A DNA stretch of 64,000 nucleotides. Source: Keratinibaculum paraultunense (GTDB lineage Bacteria; Bacillota; Clostridia; Tissierellales; Tepidimicrobiaceae). Position numbers and translations under genes: made by a program. The stretch lies in NCBI RefSeq assembly GCF_016767175.1, contig NZ_CP068564.1, positions 248,001 to 312,000 of the forward strand, in the 5' to 3' direction. Shown here piece after piece: positions 1 through 8,010 of the stretch (the first letter of the stretch is position 1; every line of letters starts with the position of its first letter). Below the pieces are notes generated by a model. That model did not search any database and had not been told where the DNA came from. It saw nothing but the letters and a program-made list of their open reading frames with translations.

Positions 1-2
1 AT

Positions 3-881
3 GAAGCAAAAGAATATCATTGTAAAAATTGTGGTGCAGTGTTAATTACAGATGCTGATACTATGGCAACTACCTGTAGTTTTTGTGGTGCTGGGGTGGT
101 TTTGGCTGATAAATTGTCTGGGAATATGGCGCCTTCCAAGGTAATTCCATTTACTATAAGTAAAGAGGAAGCTATAAAAGCTTTTAGGAAATGGTGCCGA
201 AATGGTAAACTTACTCCAAAGGGATTTATGACTGCTGATAGAATAAAAAATATTACAGGTATGTATGTACCTTTTTGGTTGTATGATTTAAATTCTAGAG
301 TACAGGTAAATGCCCTTTGCACTAAAGTTAGAACCTATGTTAGAGGAGATTATGTATATACAGAAACTAGATATTATGATGTATATAGAGATATAAATTT
401 AGATTATTTAAAAGTTCCAGTAGATGCATCAGAAAAAATGAATGATGAGCTTATGGATAAATTAGAACCCTATAACTATCAAGAATTAAAGGATTTTAAA
501 ACTCCTTATTTAGCAGGATATATTGCAGAAAAATACAATTATGATGAAGAAGAGCTTTTACCTAGAGCTAAAACTAAAATAGAAAACTATATAAATTCAT
601 ATATAAATTCTACTATTACAGGTTATTCTTCCGTTAGATACAAGGATAAAAGGATTGATACTAGGAATACCCATGCTTATTATACTCTTCTCCCGGTTTG
701 GATGCTTTATTATGATTATAATAAATCAGAGCATATTTTTGCTATGAATGGGCAGACAGGAAAAGTAGTAGGAAAACCTCCTATTAGCTTTGGAAAAGTT
801 GTAGCTTGGTTTGGGGGAGTAGCTGGAGCTACATTTATAGTTCTTAAGATAATTGCTTTAATGCTGGGAGGTGGGCTCTAG
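3..881 (+). CDS. YdjG-like zinc-ribbon membrane protein (5' end cut by window)
   Basis: The reading frame is open from base 3, so the gene starts outside the window; the GTG at 39 is only an internal codon. Two CxxC pairs (CKNC just before position 39 and CSFC about 20 residues later) form a zinc ribbon at the visible N-terminus. A long charged middle domain follows, and the last ~25 residues are a glycine-rich hydrophobic segment likely to be a membrane anchor. The next genes encode a TPM-domain protein and an SPFH protein with a C-terminal zinc ribbon. That is the gene order of Bacillus subtilis ydjG-ydjH-ydjI behind pspA, so a role in envelope stress is inferred. The molecular function is unknown. 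Confidence 0.7.
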   Translation, partial: EAKEYHCKNCGAVLITDADTMATTCSFCGAGVVLADKLSGNMAPSKVIPFTISKEEAIKAFRKWCRNGKLTPKGFMTADRIKNITGMYVPFWLYDLNSRVQVNALCTKVRTYVRGDYVYTETRYYDVYRDINLDYLKVPVDASEKMNDELMDKLEPYNYQELKDFKTPYLAGYIAEKYNYDEEELLPRAKTKIENYINSYINSTITGYSSVRYKDKRIDTRNTHAYYTLLPVWMLYYDYNKSEHIFAMNGQTGKVVGKPPISFGKVVAWFGGVAGATFIVLKIIALMLGGGL

Positions 882-1687
882 TGAAGAGAAGATTTAGAGG
901 TTATATTTTTATTATATTATTTATCATATTTATAAATTTAAGTGTTTCAATGGTATTAGCTAGTTCTAAAGTAAATAAAAGAGTATATGATTTTGCTAAT
1001 CTATTAAATGTAGATGAAATAGAAAAATTAGAGGAATTATCACAAAAATATAGTGCTAAAAGGGATACGGATTTTATCATATTAACTACATATGATACTG
1101 ATGGAAAAGATATAGTAGAATATACTGAAGACTTTTATGATGATAATGCTTTAGGTTATGACAAACCTTGTGGGAATGCAGTTATATTAACTATAGATAT
1201 GAATAATAGAGGTATATATTTAGCTGGTTTTTATAAAGGGGAAGAATATCTAGATGATTATAGGCTGGATCTGATTCGAGATAATATAGCTTTGGATTTA
1301 TCTAATGGAGATTTTTATAAGGCTTTTGAGAAATTTATAAAAACTTCTTATAAATACATGGGGATCAAACCAGGAGTTGATCCAGATAATATATTGTTTA
1401 AGACAAGTTTTCAAGTTGTTATGTCTTTAATAATTGCTGGAATAGTGGTAGGGTCTATGGCATATAATTCCGCTGGTAGATCAACAGTTTATGAAGGAAC
1501 CTACAGGGATTTTAGTACTTCTAAAATTATAAATAGAAGGGACATCTATTTGAGAACATCTGTTACTAAACATAAAAGAGTATCTAATAATAACAATAAT
1601 AGAGGTGGTAGCAGTGGAATTAGTAGAGGTGGTGGAGGAATAACTAAAGGAGGACATTCTCATAGTGGTAGTAAAGGCAATTTTTAG
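881..1687 (+). CDS. TPM-domain membrane protein (YdjH/YgcG-like)
   Basis: The GTG start at 881 overlaps the upstream stop by one base, indicating translational coupling. The 268-residue product has a signal peptide or anchor (about residues 7-27) and a TPM domain (about 30-165, starting VYDFANLLN). A second hydrophobic segment lies near residues 178-196. The low-complexity tail is rich in Gly, Ser and His (runs such as RGGSSGISRGGGG), as in YgcG/YdjH proteins. TPM domains have been linked to phosphatase-like or membrane-protein maturation roles, but the substrate here is unknown. It is the middle gene of a ydjGHI-like cluster. Confidence 0.75.
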   Translation: MKRRFRGYIFIILFIIFINLSVSMVLASSKVNKRVYDFANLLNVDEIEKLEELSQKYSAKRDTDFIILTTYDTDGKDIVEYTEDFYDDNALGYDKPCGNAVILTIDMNNRGIYLAGFYKGEEYLDDYRLDLIRDNIALDLSNGDFYKAFEKFIKTSYKYMGIKPGVDPDNILFKTSFQVVMSLIIAGIVVGSMAYNSAGRSTVYEGTYRDFSTSKIINRRDIYLRTSVTKHKRVSNNNNNRGGSSGISRGGGGITKGGHSHSGSKGNF

Positions 1688-1716
1688 ATAAATATCTAGG
1701 AAAGGGATGATGGTGT

Positions 1717-2664
1717 ATGATATTTAAAGGGCAGTTTGCTAATGTAGTAGAATGGGAAGAGTTTAGAGATGATATGATATTTTGGAAATGGACTAATAAG
1801 GAGATAAAAAAAGGAAGCAGGTTAATTATACGTCCAGGGCAAGATGCTATATTTTTATATAATGGTAAAATTGAAGGGATATTTAAGGATGAAGGAGATT
1901 ATGATATAGAATCAGAAATTATTCCATTTTTATCAACATTAAAGGGATTTAAATTTGGCTTTAATACAGGGATAAGAGCAGAGGTATTATTTGTAAATAC
2001 TAAAGAATTTACTGTAAAATGGGGTACTAAAAATGCAATAAACATACCTACTCCCCATCTACCAGGAGGGCTTCCAGTTCGAGCTAATGGTACTTTTAAT
2101 TTTAAAGTTGACGATTATATAGCATTAATTGACAAGATTGCAGGAGTTAGGGATTTTTACTTGGTGGAAGATGTAAAATTAAGAATTACTTCCATATTAG
2201 ACCAGCTACTTATGAAATGGATTAGCATGGAAGGAAAAGATATATTTAATCTTCAAGCTAATGCTTATGAAATAGCTAAGGGTATAAAGGAAGATTTAGA
2301 CATGGAAGTGTTGAATAGTGGTATAACTATTACAGGTTTTAATATAATGAGTTTTAATTATCCAGAGGAAATTCAACAGATGATTAATAAAGTGGCTTCT
2401 TATAATATGGTGGGGGATTTAGGTAAATATCAGCAGGTTTCAATGACTGATGGTATATCTTCAGGAAAAGTAAAGGGCGGTGGTACTGCCTCTGATGTAG
2501 CAGGTATGGTAATGGGGATGAATGTAGCTAAAGAAATGATGAAAAATGTAGAAAAAGATAAATCCGATGAAAGCAATGAGACTAAGCCAAATTTCTGTCC
2601 AAATTGTGGTGAGAAAACAGGAGAAGGTAAATTTTGTTCTAATTGTGGGCAAAAGCTAATATAA
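1717..2664 (+). CDS. SPFH-domain protein with C-terminal zinc ribbon (YdjI-like)
   Basis: The 315-residue protein has an SPFH/band-7-like region over roughly residues 20-245 (virion-core-protein-like family). A linker with Gly and Met residues follows, and then a zinc ribbon near the C-terminus with cysteine pairs CPNC and CSNC. The ATG at 1717 follows an AAAGGGA ribosome binding site. YdjI proteins work with PspA and a zinc-ribbon partner at the membrane; the same architecture and order are seen here. It is the last gene of its operon, and the 23-bp hairpin at 2679-2728 lies directly downstream. Confidence 0.75.
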   Translation: MIFKGQFANVVEWEEFRDDMIFWKWTNKEIKKGSRLIIRPGQDAIFLYNGKIEGIFKDEGDYDIESEIIPFLSTLKGFKFGFNTGIRAEVLFVNTKEFTVKWGTKNAINIPTPHLPGGLPVRANGTFNFKVDDYIALIDKIAGVRDFYLVEDVKLRITSILDQLLMKWISMEGKDIFNLQANAYEIAKGIKEDLDMEVLNSGITITGFNIMSFNYPEEIQQMINKVASYNMVGDLGKYQQVSMTDGISSGKVKGGGTASDVAGMVMGMNVAKEMMKNVEKDKSDESNETKPNFCPNCGEKTGEGKFCSNCGQKLI

Positions 2665-2678
2665 AAATATTATTACAA

Positions 2679-2728
2679 AAAGCACGTATCCCAGTGGAAT
2701 CCGAAGATTCCACTGGGATACGTGCTTT
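2679..2728 (-). terminator. Perfect 23-bp hairpin terminator with UUCG tetraloop
   Basis: Positions 2679-2701 and 2706-2728 are perfect reverse complements separated by four bases. Read on the minus strand the loop is TTCG closed by a C-G pair, the very stable cUUCGg tetraloop, and the stem runs into TTTTTG. This makes it an intrinsic terminator for the minus-strand unit at 2733-2856. It can also stop the plus-strand ydjI-like operon. Confidence 0.85.
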
Positions 2729-2732
2729 GCTC

Positions 2733-2807
2733 CTATGGTTTAGTCAACCTCTTTAGTACGCACGATGCTGTTGTTTGCATTAAGTAGATCAGTACTTGTA
2801 ATTTCAT
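2733..2807 (-). CDS. 24-residue small ORF with its own promoter and terminator
   Basis: ATG at 2807 is preceded by GGAGGTGATAGC, an excellent ribosome binding site. The peptide starts MKLQVLIYLM, continues QTTASCVLKR and ends LTKP. It is hydrophobic at the start and basic at the end, with one Cys. The stop codon lies 4 bases before the terminator stem begins. The ribosome binding site sits in a small hairpin: TATCAC and GTGATA (2811-2826) pair and present GGAG in the loop. I do not recognise a family. It could be a leader or small membrane peptide, or the RNA itself may be functional with incidental coding. Confidence 0.5.
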   Translation of the reverse strand: MKLQVLIYLMQTTASCVLKRLTKP

Positions 2808-2861
2808 GCTATCACCTCCGTGATAACAGAATTACATTTCCTGTCTACCTTTTGCAACTAT

Positions 2862-2890
2862 AGTATAACATATATATCATAGAATGTCAA
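2862..2890 (-). promoter_or_regulatory. Near-consensus sigma-A promoter of the small transcription unit
   Basis: On the minus strand TTGACA (2885-2890) is separated by exactly 17 bases from TATACT (2862-2867). The predicted start is near 2855, giving a leader of about 48 nt before the 24-codon ORF. The promoter lies between the end of the iron ABC ATPase gene and the small ORF, so this unit is transcribed independently. Confidence 0.8.
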
Positions 2891-2908
2891 GTGTTTTTTC
2901 ATAAAAAA

Positions 2909-3889
2909 TTATAAATTTTTTATACTATATTCTTTAGGAGGTTCTATTTTGGTTTTATATAACATTTCTAAGTCTACTTTATCACCTATTTGAAATTTTG
3001 TATTTTCTTTTCCACTTAAATTAACTTCAATATATTTGTCTTTTTTTGAAACTATATATTCAGTAAATTGTCCCATGAAAATTTTATCTGTTATAGTGTA
3101 TTTACCTTGAGGATTTATATTCATACGAATATCTTCTGGTCTAACAAGAAAATTTTCGCCATTAATATTCACTATATTGGATTTTCCTATAAATGAAGCA
3201 ACGTAATTATTTGAAGGAGAAAAATATACTTCCATAGGGGAACCAATTTGTACAACTTTACCCTTGTCCATAACTACTATTTTATCTGAAAGACTTAAAG
3301 CTTCACTTTGATCATGGGTTACAAATATCATTGTAATATTTAATTTTTTTTGTAATTCTTTTAACTCTTTTCTCATTTTTATTCTGAGAGAAGCGTCTAA
3401 ATTGCTTAATGGCTCATCTAAAAGCAATATTTTTGGATTAGTAGCCATGGAACGAGCCAATGCAACTCTTTGCTGTTGACCACCACTTAAATGTCCTATT
3501 TTGTATTGTTCATAGCCTGTTAATCCAACTATATCTATATATTCTTGAGCGATTTCTAAAGCTTTTTTCTTATTTTCTTTCCTATAAAATCGTATTCCAT
3601 AACTTACGTTTTCTATTACATTCATATGAGGAAATAATGCATAAGATTGAAATACTGTGGATACAGGACGTTTTTCAGGAGGTAGTTCTAATATATTTAT
3701 TCCTTCTAATAGGATTTTACCGCTATCTGCTTTTAAAAATCCACCAATTAGGTTTAATGTAGTGGTTTTACCACAGCCAGAAGGACCTAGAATGGTAACA
3801 AACTCTCCCTCATTTACATCTATATTAACATTTTTTATTCCATTTTCTTCATCAAATAATTTAGTTAAATTTATTAATTTGAGGAACAT
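2909..3889 (-). CDS. ABC transporter ATPase, ferric iron/spermidine class
   Basis: The 326-residue ATPase has Walker A GPSGCGKTT (about residues 35-43), signature LSGGQQQR and Walker B LLLDEP followed by the D-loop. The H-loop is in the sentence TMIFVTHDQSEAL. A C-terminal TOBE-like regulatory domain starts around residue 245 (FLVRPEDIRM). It is the last of three co-oriented genes; only 3 bases separate it from the permease. It powers import through the permease at 3893-5554. Iron(III) is the most likely substrate by family resemblance; phosphonate or thiamine importers look similar. Confidence 0.85.
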   Translation of the reverse strand: MFLKLINLTKLFDEENGIKNVNIDVNEGEFVTILGPSGCGKTTTLNLIGGFLKADSGKILLEGINILELPPEKRPVSTVFQSYALFPHMNVIENVSYGIRFYRKENKKKALEIAQEYIDIVGLTGYEQYKIGHLSGGQQQRVALARSMATNPKILLLDEPLSNLDASLRIKMRKELKELQKKLNITMIFVTHDQSEALSLSDKIVVMDKGKVVQIGSPMEVYFSPSNNYVASFIGKSNIVNINGENFLVRPEDIRMNINPQGKYTITDKIFMGQFTEYIVSKKDKYIEVNLSGKENTKFQIGDKVDLEMLYKTKIEPPKEYSIKNL

Positions 3890-3892
3890 AGT

Positions 3893-5554
3893 CTATACCT
3901 CCTTTTTATCGAGTAGTTTCATAGTGATTAAATTTACACTAATTGTGATTAAAACTAATATACTAGCCATTACAGCAGCTTGTCCATATCCGCCTCTTTG
4001 GATATCTTTAAACATTACAACACTGGCAACTACATTTTTTGGGGAAACTAGAAATATAATAGCTCCTACACTAGTCATGCAAGCGGTGAATGTATTTATA
4101 AAGCTAGTTAAAAATACTGGTTTTAGTAGTGGCAGTATAATATTTATGATAGTTTGTACTTTGGATGTTCCTAAATCTTTAGCAGCATCTTCTATTCTAG
4201 TATCTATGTTAGCAAATGCTGCATTAGCAGCCTTATTAGCTACTGATATATGTCTAAAAGTAGAATTTAATATTACAATAGCGGTAGTACCAGTAAGAAG
4301 TAAAGGTTTGTTGTTAAATCCAACTATATATCCTAATCCAAAGAATATGCCTGGTATAATATATGGTAGAGAAGATATAAATTCCATATATTTCATACCT
4401 TTTATATTTCTTCTATGAGTATAATAAGATAATAAAATTCCTAATATTGAAGATACTATTCCTGCAATTATGGCAAACACTATAGAACGAATAAACGTTG
4501 TTAGATATAAAGATTTTACTTTTTTAATATGATCTAGTGTAAATGTTAAACGGCCTGAAGCATTATTAGATATAGATAATAAAAATATGCTTCCATATTT
4601 TAATATGATTATTAAGAAAAAAATTGTAGTTATTAAGCCTAAGATTATATTTAAGCCTGAAGGAAGCTCAAAATGATATTCTGAATTATCAAGTACCTTA
4701 TTCCCATTAGATTTATTATTAATGTTTTTCATATTTTTTCTATAAAACAAGAAAGCTAAAATAGCTGGAGGAATTAAAAGTACTGACATAGCAGCAGCTT
4801 TTCCTAAATCGGCACTAGCAAATATAGTTTTATAAGTCTCTGTAGCTAACATTTTAAATTTCCCACCAATAATAATAGGAGTTCCAAAGTCTGCTAAATT
4901 CATGGTAAAGTTTAAAAACAATACTGCTAATATTGTAGGAGATAGTGCTGGTAAAATTATATTTTTTAAAGTATCACTAGGACTTGCTCCTAAATCTCTA
5001 GAAGCAAGTAATTGCATCATATCAATAGAATTTAAAGCTGTGATTATCATTATAGTAGATAGTGGAATTTTCCCTAAAGTTTGAAGTAATATAATTCCTT
5101 GCCATCCATAAGGATTGACACTTAAACCTAATAGATTATGAGTAATTAATCCTCGTCGACCAAATAGTGCAATTAAAGCTAAAGAGGAAACAAAAGGAGG
5201 TGATATCATAGATATCATTAAGGCTTTTAGTATAATATTTTGAAATTTTCTTTTTTGATTAAAAGTGTATAAAGCTATACATAATGAGAAAATTGCAGCT
5301 AATATAGAAGATATACTGACTACAAACAAACTGTTTTTAATCAATTTTAAATTATTTTGAGTAAATAAATTTTTATAGTTTTCTAATGTAAAAGTACCTC
5401 TATAGAAGAAACTAGTAGATATTACCATAACTATAGGATATAAAATGAATAAAAGTAAACTAATAATAAGCGTCCATAGAATTAATAGGTCTAATATAGA
5501 GTCAAAGGAAAGAGTAAATTTTACCCTTTCCTTAATTCCAATTTTATTTATCAC
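3893..5554 (-). CDS. Fused ABC permease (FbpB-like, two permease domains)
   Basis: The 553-residue integral membrane protein has about 12 hydrophobic segments. Two binding-protein-dependent permease EAA loops are visible: one around ASRDLGASPSDTL in the first half and one around AAKDLGTSKVQTI in the second. This duplicated single-chain layout is typical of FbpB/AfuB iron(III) permeases. Its start overlaps the end of the binding-protein gene by 11 bases, so the two are translationally coupled. Confidence 0.85.
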   Translation of the reverse strand: MINKIGIKERVKFTLSFDSILDLLILWTLIISLLLFILYPIVMVISTSFFYRGTFTLENYKNLFTQNNLKLIKNSLFVVSISSILAAIFSLCIALYTFNQKRKFQNIILKALMISMISPPFVSSLALIALFGRRGLITHNLLGLSVNPYGWQGIILLQTLGKIPLSTIMIITALNSIDMMQLLASRDLGASPSDTLKNIILPALSPTILAVLFLNFTMNLADFGTPIIIGGKFKMLATETYKTIFASADLGKAAAMSVLLIPPAILAFLFYRKNMKNINNKSNGNKVLDNSEYHFELPSGLNIILGLITTIFFLIIILKYGSIFLLSISNNASGRLTFTLDHIKKVKSLYLTTFIRSIVFAIIAGIVSSILGILLSYYTHRRNIKGMKYMEFISSLPYIIPGIFFGLGYIVGFNNKPLLLTGTTAIVILNSTFRHISVANKAANAAFANIDTRIEDAAKDLGTSKVQTIINIILPLLKPVFLTSFINTFTACMTSVGAIIFLVSPKNVVASVVMFKDIQRGGYGQAAVMASILVLITISVNLITMKLLDKKEV

Positions 5555-6608
5555 CGACTATTTCCTTCCACTTTTTTAAAATTGCTTCTCGTTCGCTACC
5601 CATTAATTCTAGGTCAAAGTCGATTAGTTTACTTTTATCCAATTCCTTCATTAACTCAGGAACTTCTACATCATCTCTGGCCATTATTCTAGCATCAGCT
5701 TCTCTTAGTATTTCTTGCCCATGTTTGGATAAATACCAATCTACAAACACTTTAGCTGCTTCAAGATTTTTAGTATTTTTAAATATAGCGATTGGTGCTG
5801 GTGTCCATGGAATCAAATCTTCTGGATATATAACTGATGTGGGACTTGTTTCTCCAACAGCATAGGTTCCACCAGTTATAGCTACTATGCCTATAGCAAA
5901 TTCTCCAGCAGCTACTTTCTCTAGAGGTTCACCTCCGCCTTGAGCAAAGAAATCTATATTTTTACTAAGTCTTTCAAAATAGTCCCAAGCCTTTTCTTCT
6001 CCCCAAGCTTGTATAAGACCACTAACTATAGCATAATTAGTTCCGGAAATTGCAGGGTCAGCCATGATTACTTCACCTTTATATTTAGGATCAGCTAAAT
6101 CTTCCCAAGTTTTAGGAGGTTCTAAACCTTTTTCTTCTAATATATCGTTGTTGACTATCCAACCTGCAGGTACTAGTGCCAGTCCTGAAAAATACCCATC
6201 TTTATCACAGTATTGAGGATTGATAGCCGATAGTTCAGGTGACTTATATGGTTCTAGATAGCCTAAATCTCGAGCGTTTAAATAACTGTCAACTCCACCA
6301 CCAAACCAAATATCTGCTTCAGTTTTTCCATCTTCAGCTTGAAGTTTAGCAAGAGCAGATCCTGTAGACATACTTAAAAAATCTACTTTGATGCCAGTTT
6401 CTTCAGTAAATTTTTCAAAAGTAGTATCGGCTCCACCATAAGCTACCAATACACTTAAAGTAGTTCCTTCAAAAGGTTTATCGTTAGTTTTTTTTGAAAC
6501 TTCTGTAGATGTAGTATTATTTTTTTGTGAAATATCATTTTTTTCACAAGCTACAAGTCCAAAAGAAAGGATAAAAATCATAAACAATGCAAATATTCGT
6601 TTTTCCAT
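5544..6608 (-). CDS. ABC substrate-binding lipoprotein, iron(III)-type
   Basis: The 354-residue protein carries a lipoprotein signal with lipobox LVAC (Cys21). The mature part resembles class-2 periplasmic binding proteins of the FbpA/AfuA type (TLSVLVAYGG near the start, IWFGGGVDS, and VDWYLSKHGQEIL near the end). It is the first gene of the three-gene importer operon and is anchored to the outer face of the membrane. The ligand is inferred as ferric iron or a chelate; the sequence alone does not fix it. Confidence 0.8.
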   Translation of the reverse strand: MEKRIFALFMIFILSFGLVACEKNDISQKNNTTSTEVSKKTNDKPFEGTTLSVLVAYGGADTTFEKFTEETGIKVDFLSMSTGSALAKLQAEDGKTEADIWFGGGVDSYLNARDLGYLEPYKSPELSAINPQYCDKDGYFSGLALVPAGWIVNNDILEEKGLEPPKTWEDLADPKYKGEVIMADPAISGTNYAIVSGLIQAWGEEKAWDYFERLSKNIDFFAQGGGEPLEKVAAGEFAIGIVAITGGTYAVGETSPTSVIYPEDLIPWTPAPIAIFKNTKNLEAAKVFVDWYLSKHGQEILREADARIMARDDVEVPELMKELDKSKLIDFDLELMGSEREAILKKWKEIVGDK

Positions 6609-6630
6609 ATTTTATCACTCCTCAATTTTT

Positions 6631-6654
6631 ATGATTATACAATATTTTAATCAT
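6631..6654. promoter_or_regulatory. Candidate operator over the importer promoter
   Basis: ATGATTA (6631-6637) and TAATCAT (6648-6654) form a perfect 7-bp inverted repeat spaced by 10 bases. On the minus strand it overlaps a TATAAT -10 element (6634-6639) in front of the binding-protein gene, a position where a repressor such as Fur or another metal regulator could act. No good -35 element is visible. AT-rich DNA produces such repeats by chance. Confidence 0.3.
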
Positions 6655-6801
6655 CAAAAGATAGGTTAGCATTGATAAGATATTGAGTCAAATAAATTAA
6701 TTTTATGGAACAAAGAGCTATTATAGATAAATTTTATAAGAAAAATAAAAGCTTTGGTTATGACAAGATTAAGATAAAGATTTTATAACAAAGAAATTTG
6801 A

Positions 6802-6829
6802 TTGATTTAAAAAATCAATCTGATATAAT
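6802..6829 (+). promoter_or_regulatory. Promoter of the arginase gene
   Basis: TTGATT (6802-6807), a 16-base spacer and TATAAT (6824-6829) form a good vegetative promoter in the 337-base gap between the importer and arginase. A short inverted repeat (ATTGATT/AATCAAT) straddles the -35 region and spacer and may be an operator. The predicted leader is about 110 nt; I see no recognisable riboswitch in it. Confidence 0.55.
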
Positions 6830-6945
6830 GAAATAAGGCAAATATTATCAATATTGCAAATAATAACAAAAATATCGACAATTTTTTTATTATAAATTTG
6901 TATTTTATTTTTTATATTTATGAATAAATTAAAGGGGGTAATAAA

Positions 6946-7845
6946 ATGGATATTACATTAATTGGAGTTCCAATAATGTATGGTTCTGACAGAGATGGGG
7001 TACAATATGGCCCAGACAAGCTAAGGGGAAAAGGTATTATAAGTTTAATAACTCAAAATGACAAAAGATTATATGATTTTGGAAATCTATTTGTGCCATA
7101 TATACCTCCTTCTGACAAATTTGTTTCTCATAAAAAAATTAAATATTTGGATGCTATAGTAAACACAAATAATAATTTAGCTCATTTAGTTTATAGTTCC
7201 TTAACTTCTAAATCTTTTCCATTTATATTGGGTGGAGATCATTCCATTGGATTGGGAAGTATATCAGGTGCTAGTAGGTATTTTAATGATTTGGCAGTAA
7301 TATGGATAGATGCTCATGGTGATATTAATACCCATGAAACATCACCTTCAGGCAATGCTCATGGTATGCCATTAGCAGCAGCGATGGGGATAGGGGAAGA
7401 TTCTATGGTAAATGTATACTATAAAGGAGCAAAGGTTAATCCAGATAATGTATATATTGTTGGAGCTCGTGATTTAGACGAAGGTGAAATAGAATTAGCA
7501 AAGATACTAAATCTTAATCTTTATACTATGAATAAAGTAAAAGAATTGGGCATTGAAAATGTAGCAGAAGAAATTTTAAACAAGATTATTACCTCTAACG
7601 TAAAAGGAGTACATCTAAGTTATGATATAGATGTACTAGATAAATCTATAGTGCCAGGAACTGGTACTCCTGTTGAAAATGGGTTTACCTTAGAAGAAGG
7701 TAAACGAGTATTGGAATGTTTTTTAAATACTGGTTTAATAAAATCAATGGATTTTGTAGAATTTAATCCTTTTCTTGATGAAAACGATATCACACTTAAT
7801 ACATGTATTCATTTAATAGATTGGATTTTCAAAGTAATTAAATAA
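6946..7845 (+). CDS. rocF: Arginase (ureohydrolase family)
   Basis: The 299-residue product carries the three manganese-binding motifs of ureohydrolases: GGDHS (about residues 96-100), DAHGD (about 122-126) and SYDIDVLD (about 225-232). Hydrolysis of L-arginine to ornithine and urea is the most likely reaction. The sentences NTHETSPSGNAHGMPLA and PGTGTPVENGFT are typical of RocF-type arginase rather than agmatinase. A GGGGG-type ribosome binding site precedes the ATG. It stands alone between the iron importer and the YjiH gene. Specificity versus formimidoglutamase is inferred. Confidence 0.8.
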   Translation: MDITLIGVPIMYGSDRDGVQYGPDKLRGKGIISLITQNDKRLYDFGNLFVPYIPPSDKFVSHKKIKYLDAIVNTNNNLAHLVYSSLTSKSFPFILGGDHSIGLGSISGASRYFNDLAVIWIDAHGDINTHETSPSGNAHGMPLAAAMGIGEDSMVNVYYKGAKVNPDNVYIVGARDLDEGEIELAKILNLNLYTMNKVKELGIENVAEEILNKIITSNVKGVHLSYDIDVLDKSIVPGTGTPVENGFTLEEGKRVLECFLNTGLIKSMDFVEFNPFLDENDITLNTCIHLIDWIFKVIK

Positions 7846-7920
7846 TAATTTTTATTAATATTAGATGATATCATTTATTTGATAGGTTTTTAAATATGTA
7901 AGTATATATAAGAAAATATT

Positions 7921-7957
7921 AAAGCAGAAATCTTTTAATAATTAGGATTTCTGCTTT
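7921..7957. terminator. Bidirectional terminator between arginase and yjiH-like gene
   Basis: AAAGCAGAAATC (7921-7932) pairs perfectly with GATTTCTGCTTT (7946-7957) around a 13-base loop. The genes on both sides converge on this point. Confidence 0.7.
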
Positions 7958-8010
7958 AATAATATAAATTATTATATTTAATTAATTATAATTAATTAAA
8001 TATAAGGATA

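Noticed and set aside
3657-4418. Long open frame (about 250 codons) on the plus strand
   Set aside because: It lies opposite the iron ATPase and permease genes, has no family resemblance and no ribosome binding site; it is a shadow of the real minus-strand genes.
6836-6945. Possible riboswitch in the arginase leader
   Set aside because: The leader is about 110 nt but almost all A/T, with no conserved riboswitch blocks or strong stems that I can recognise.
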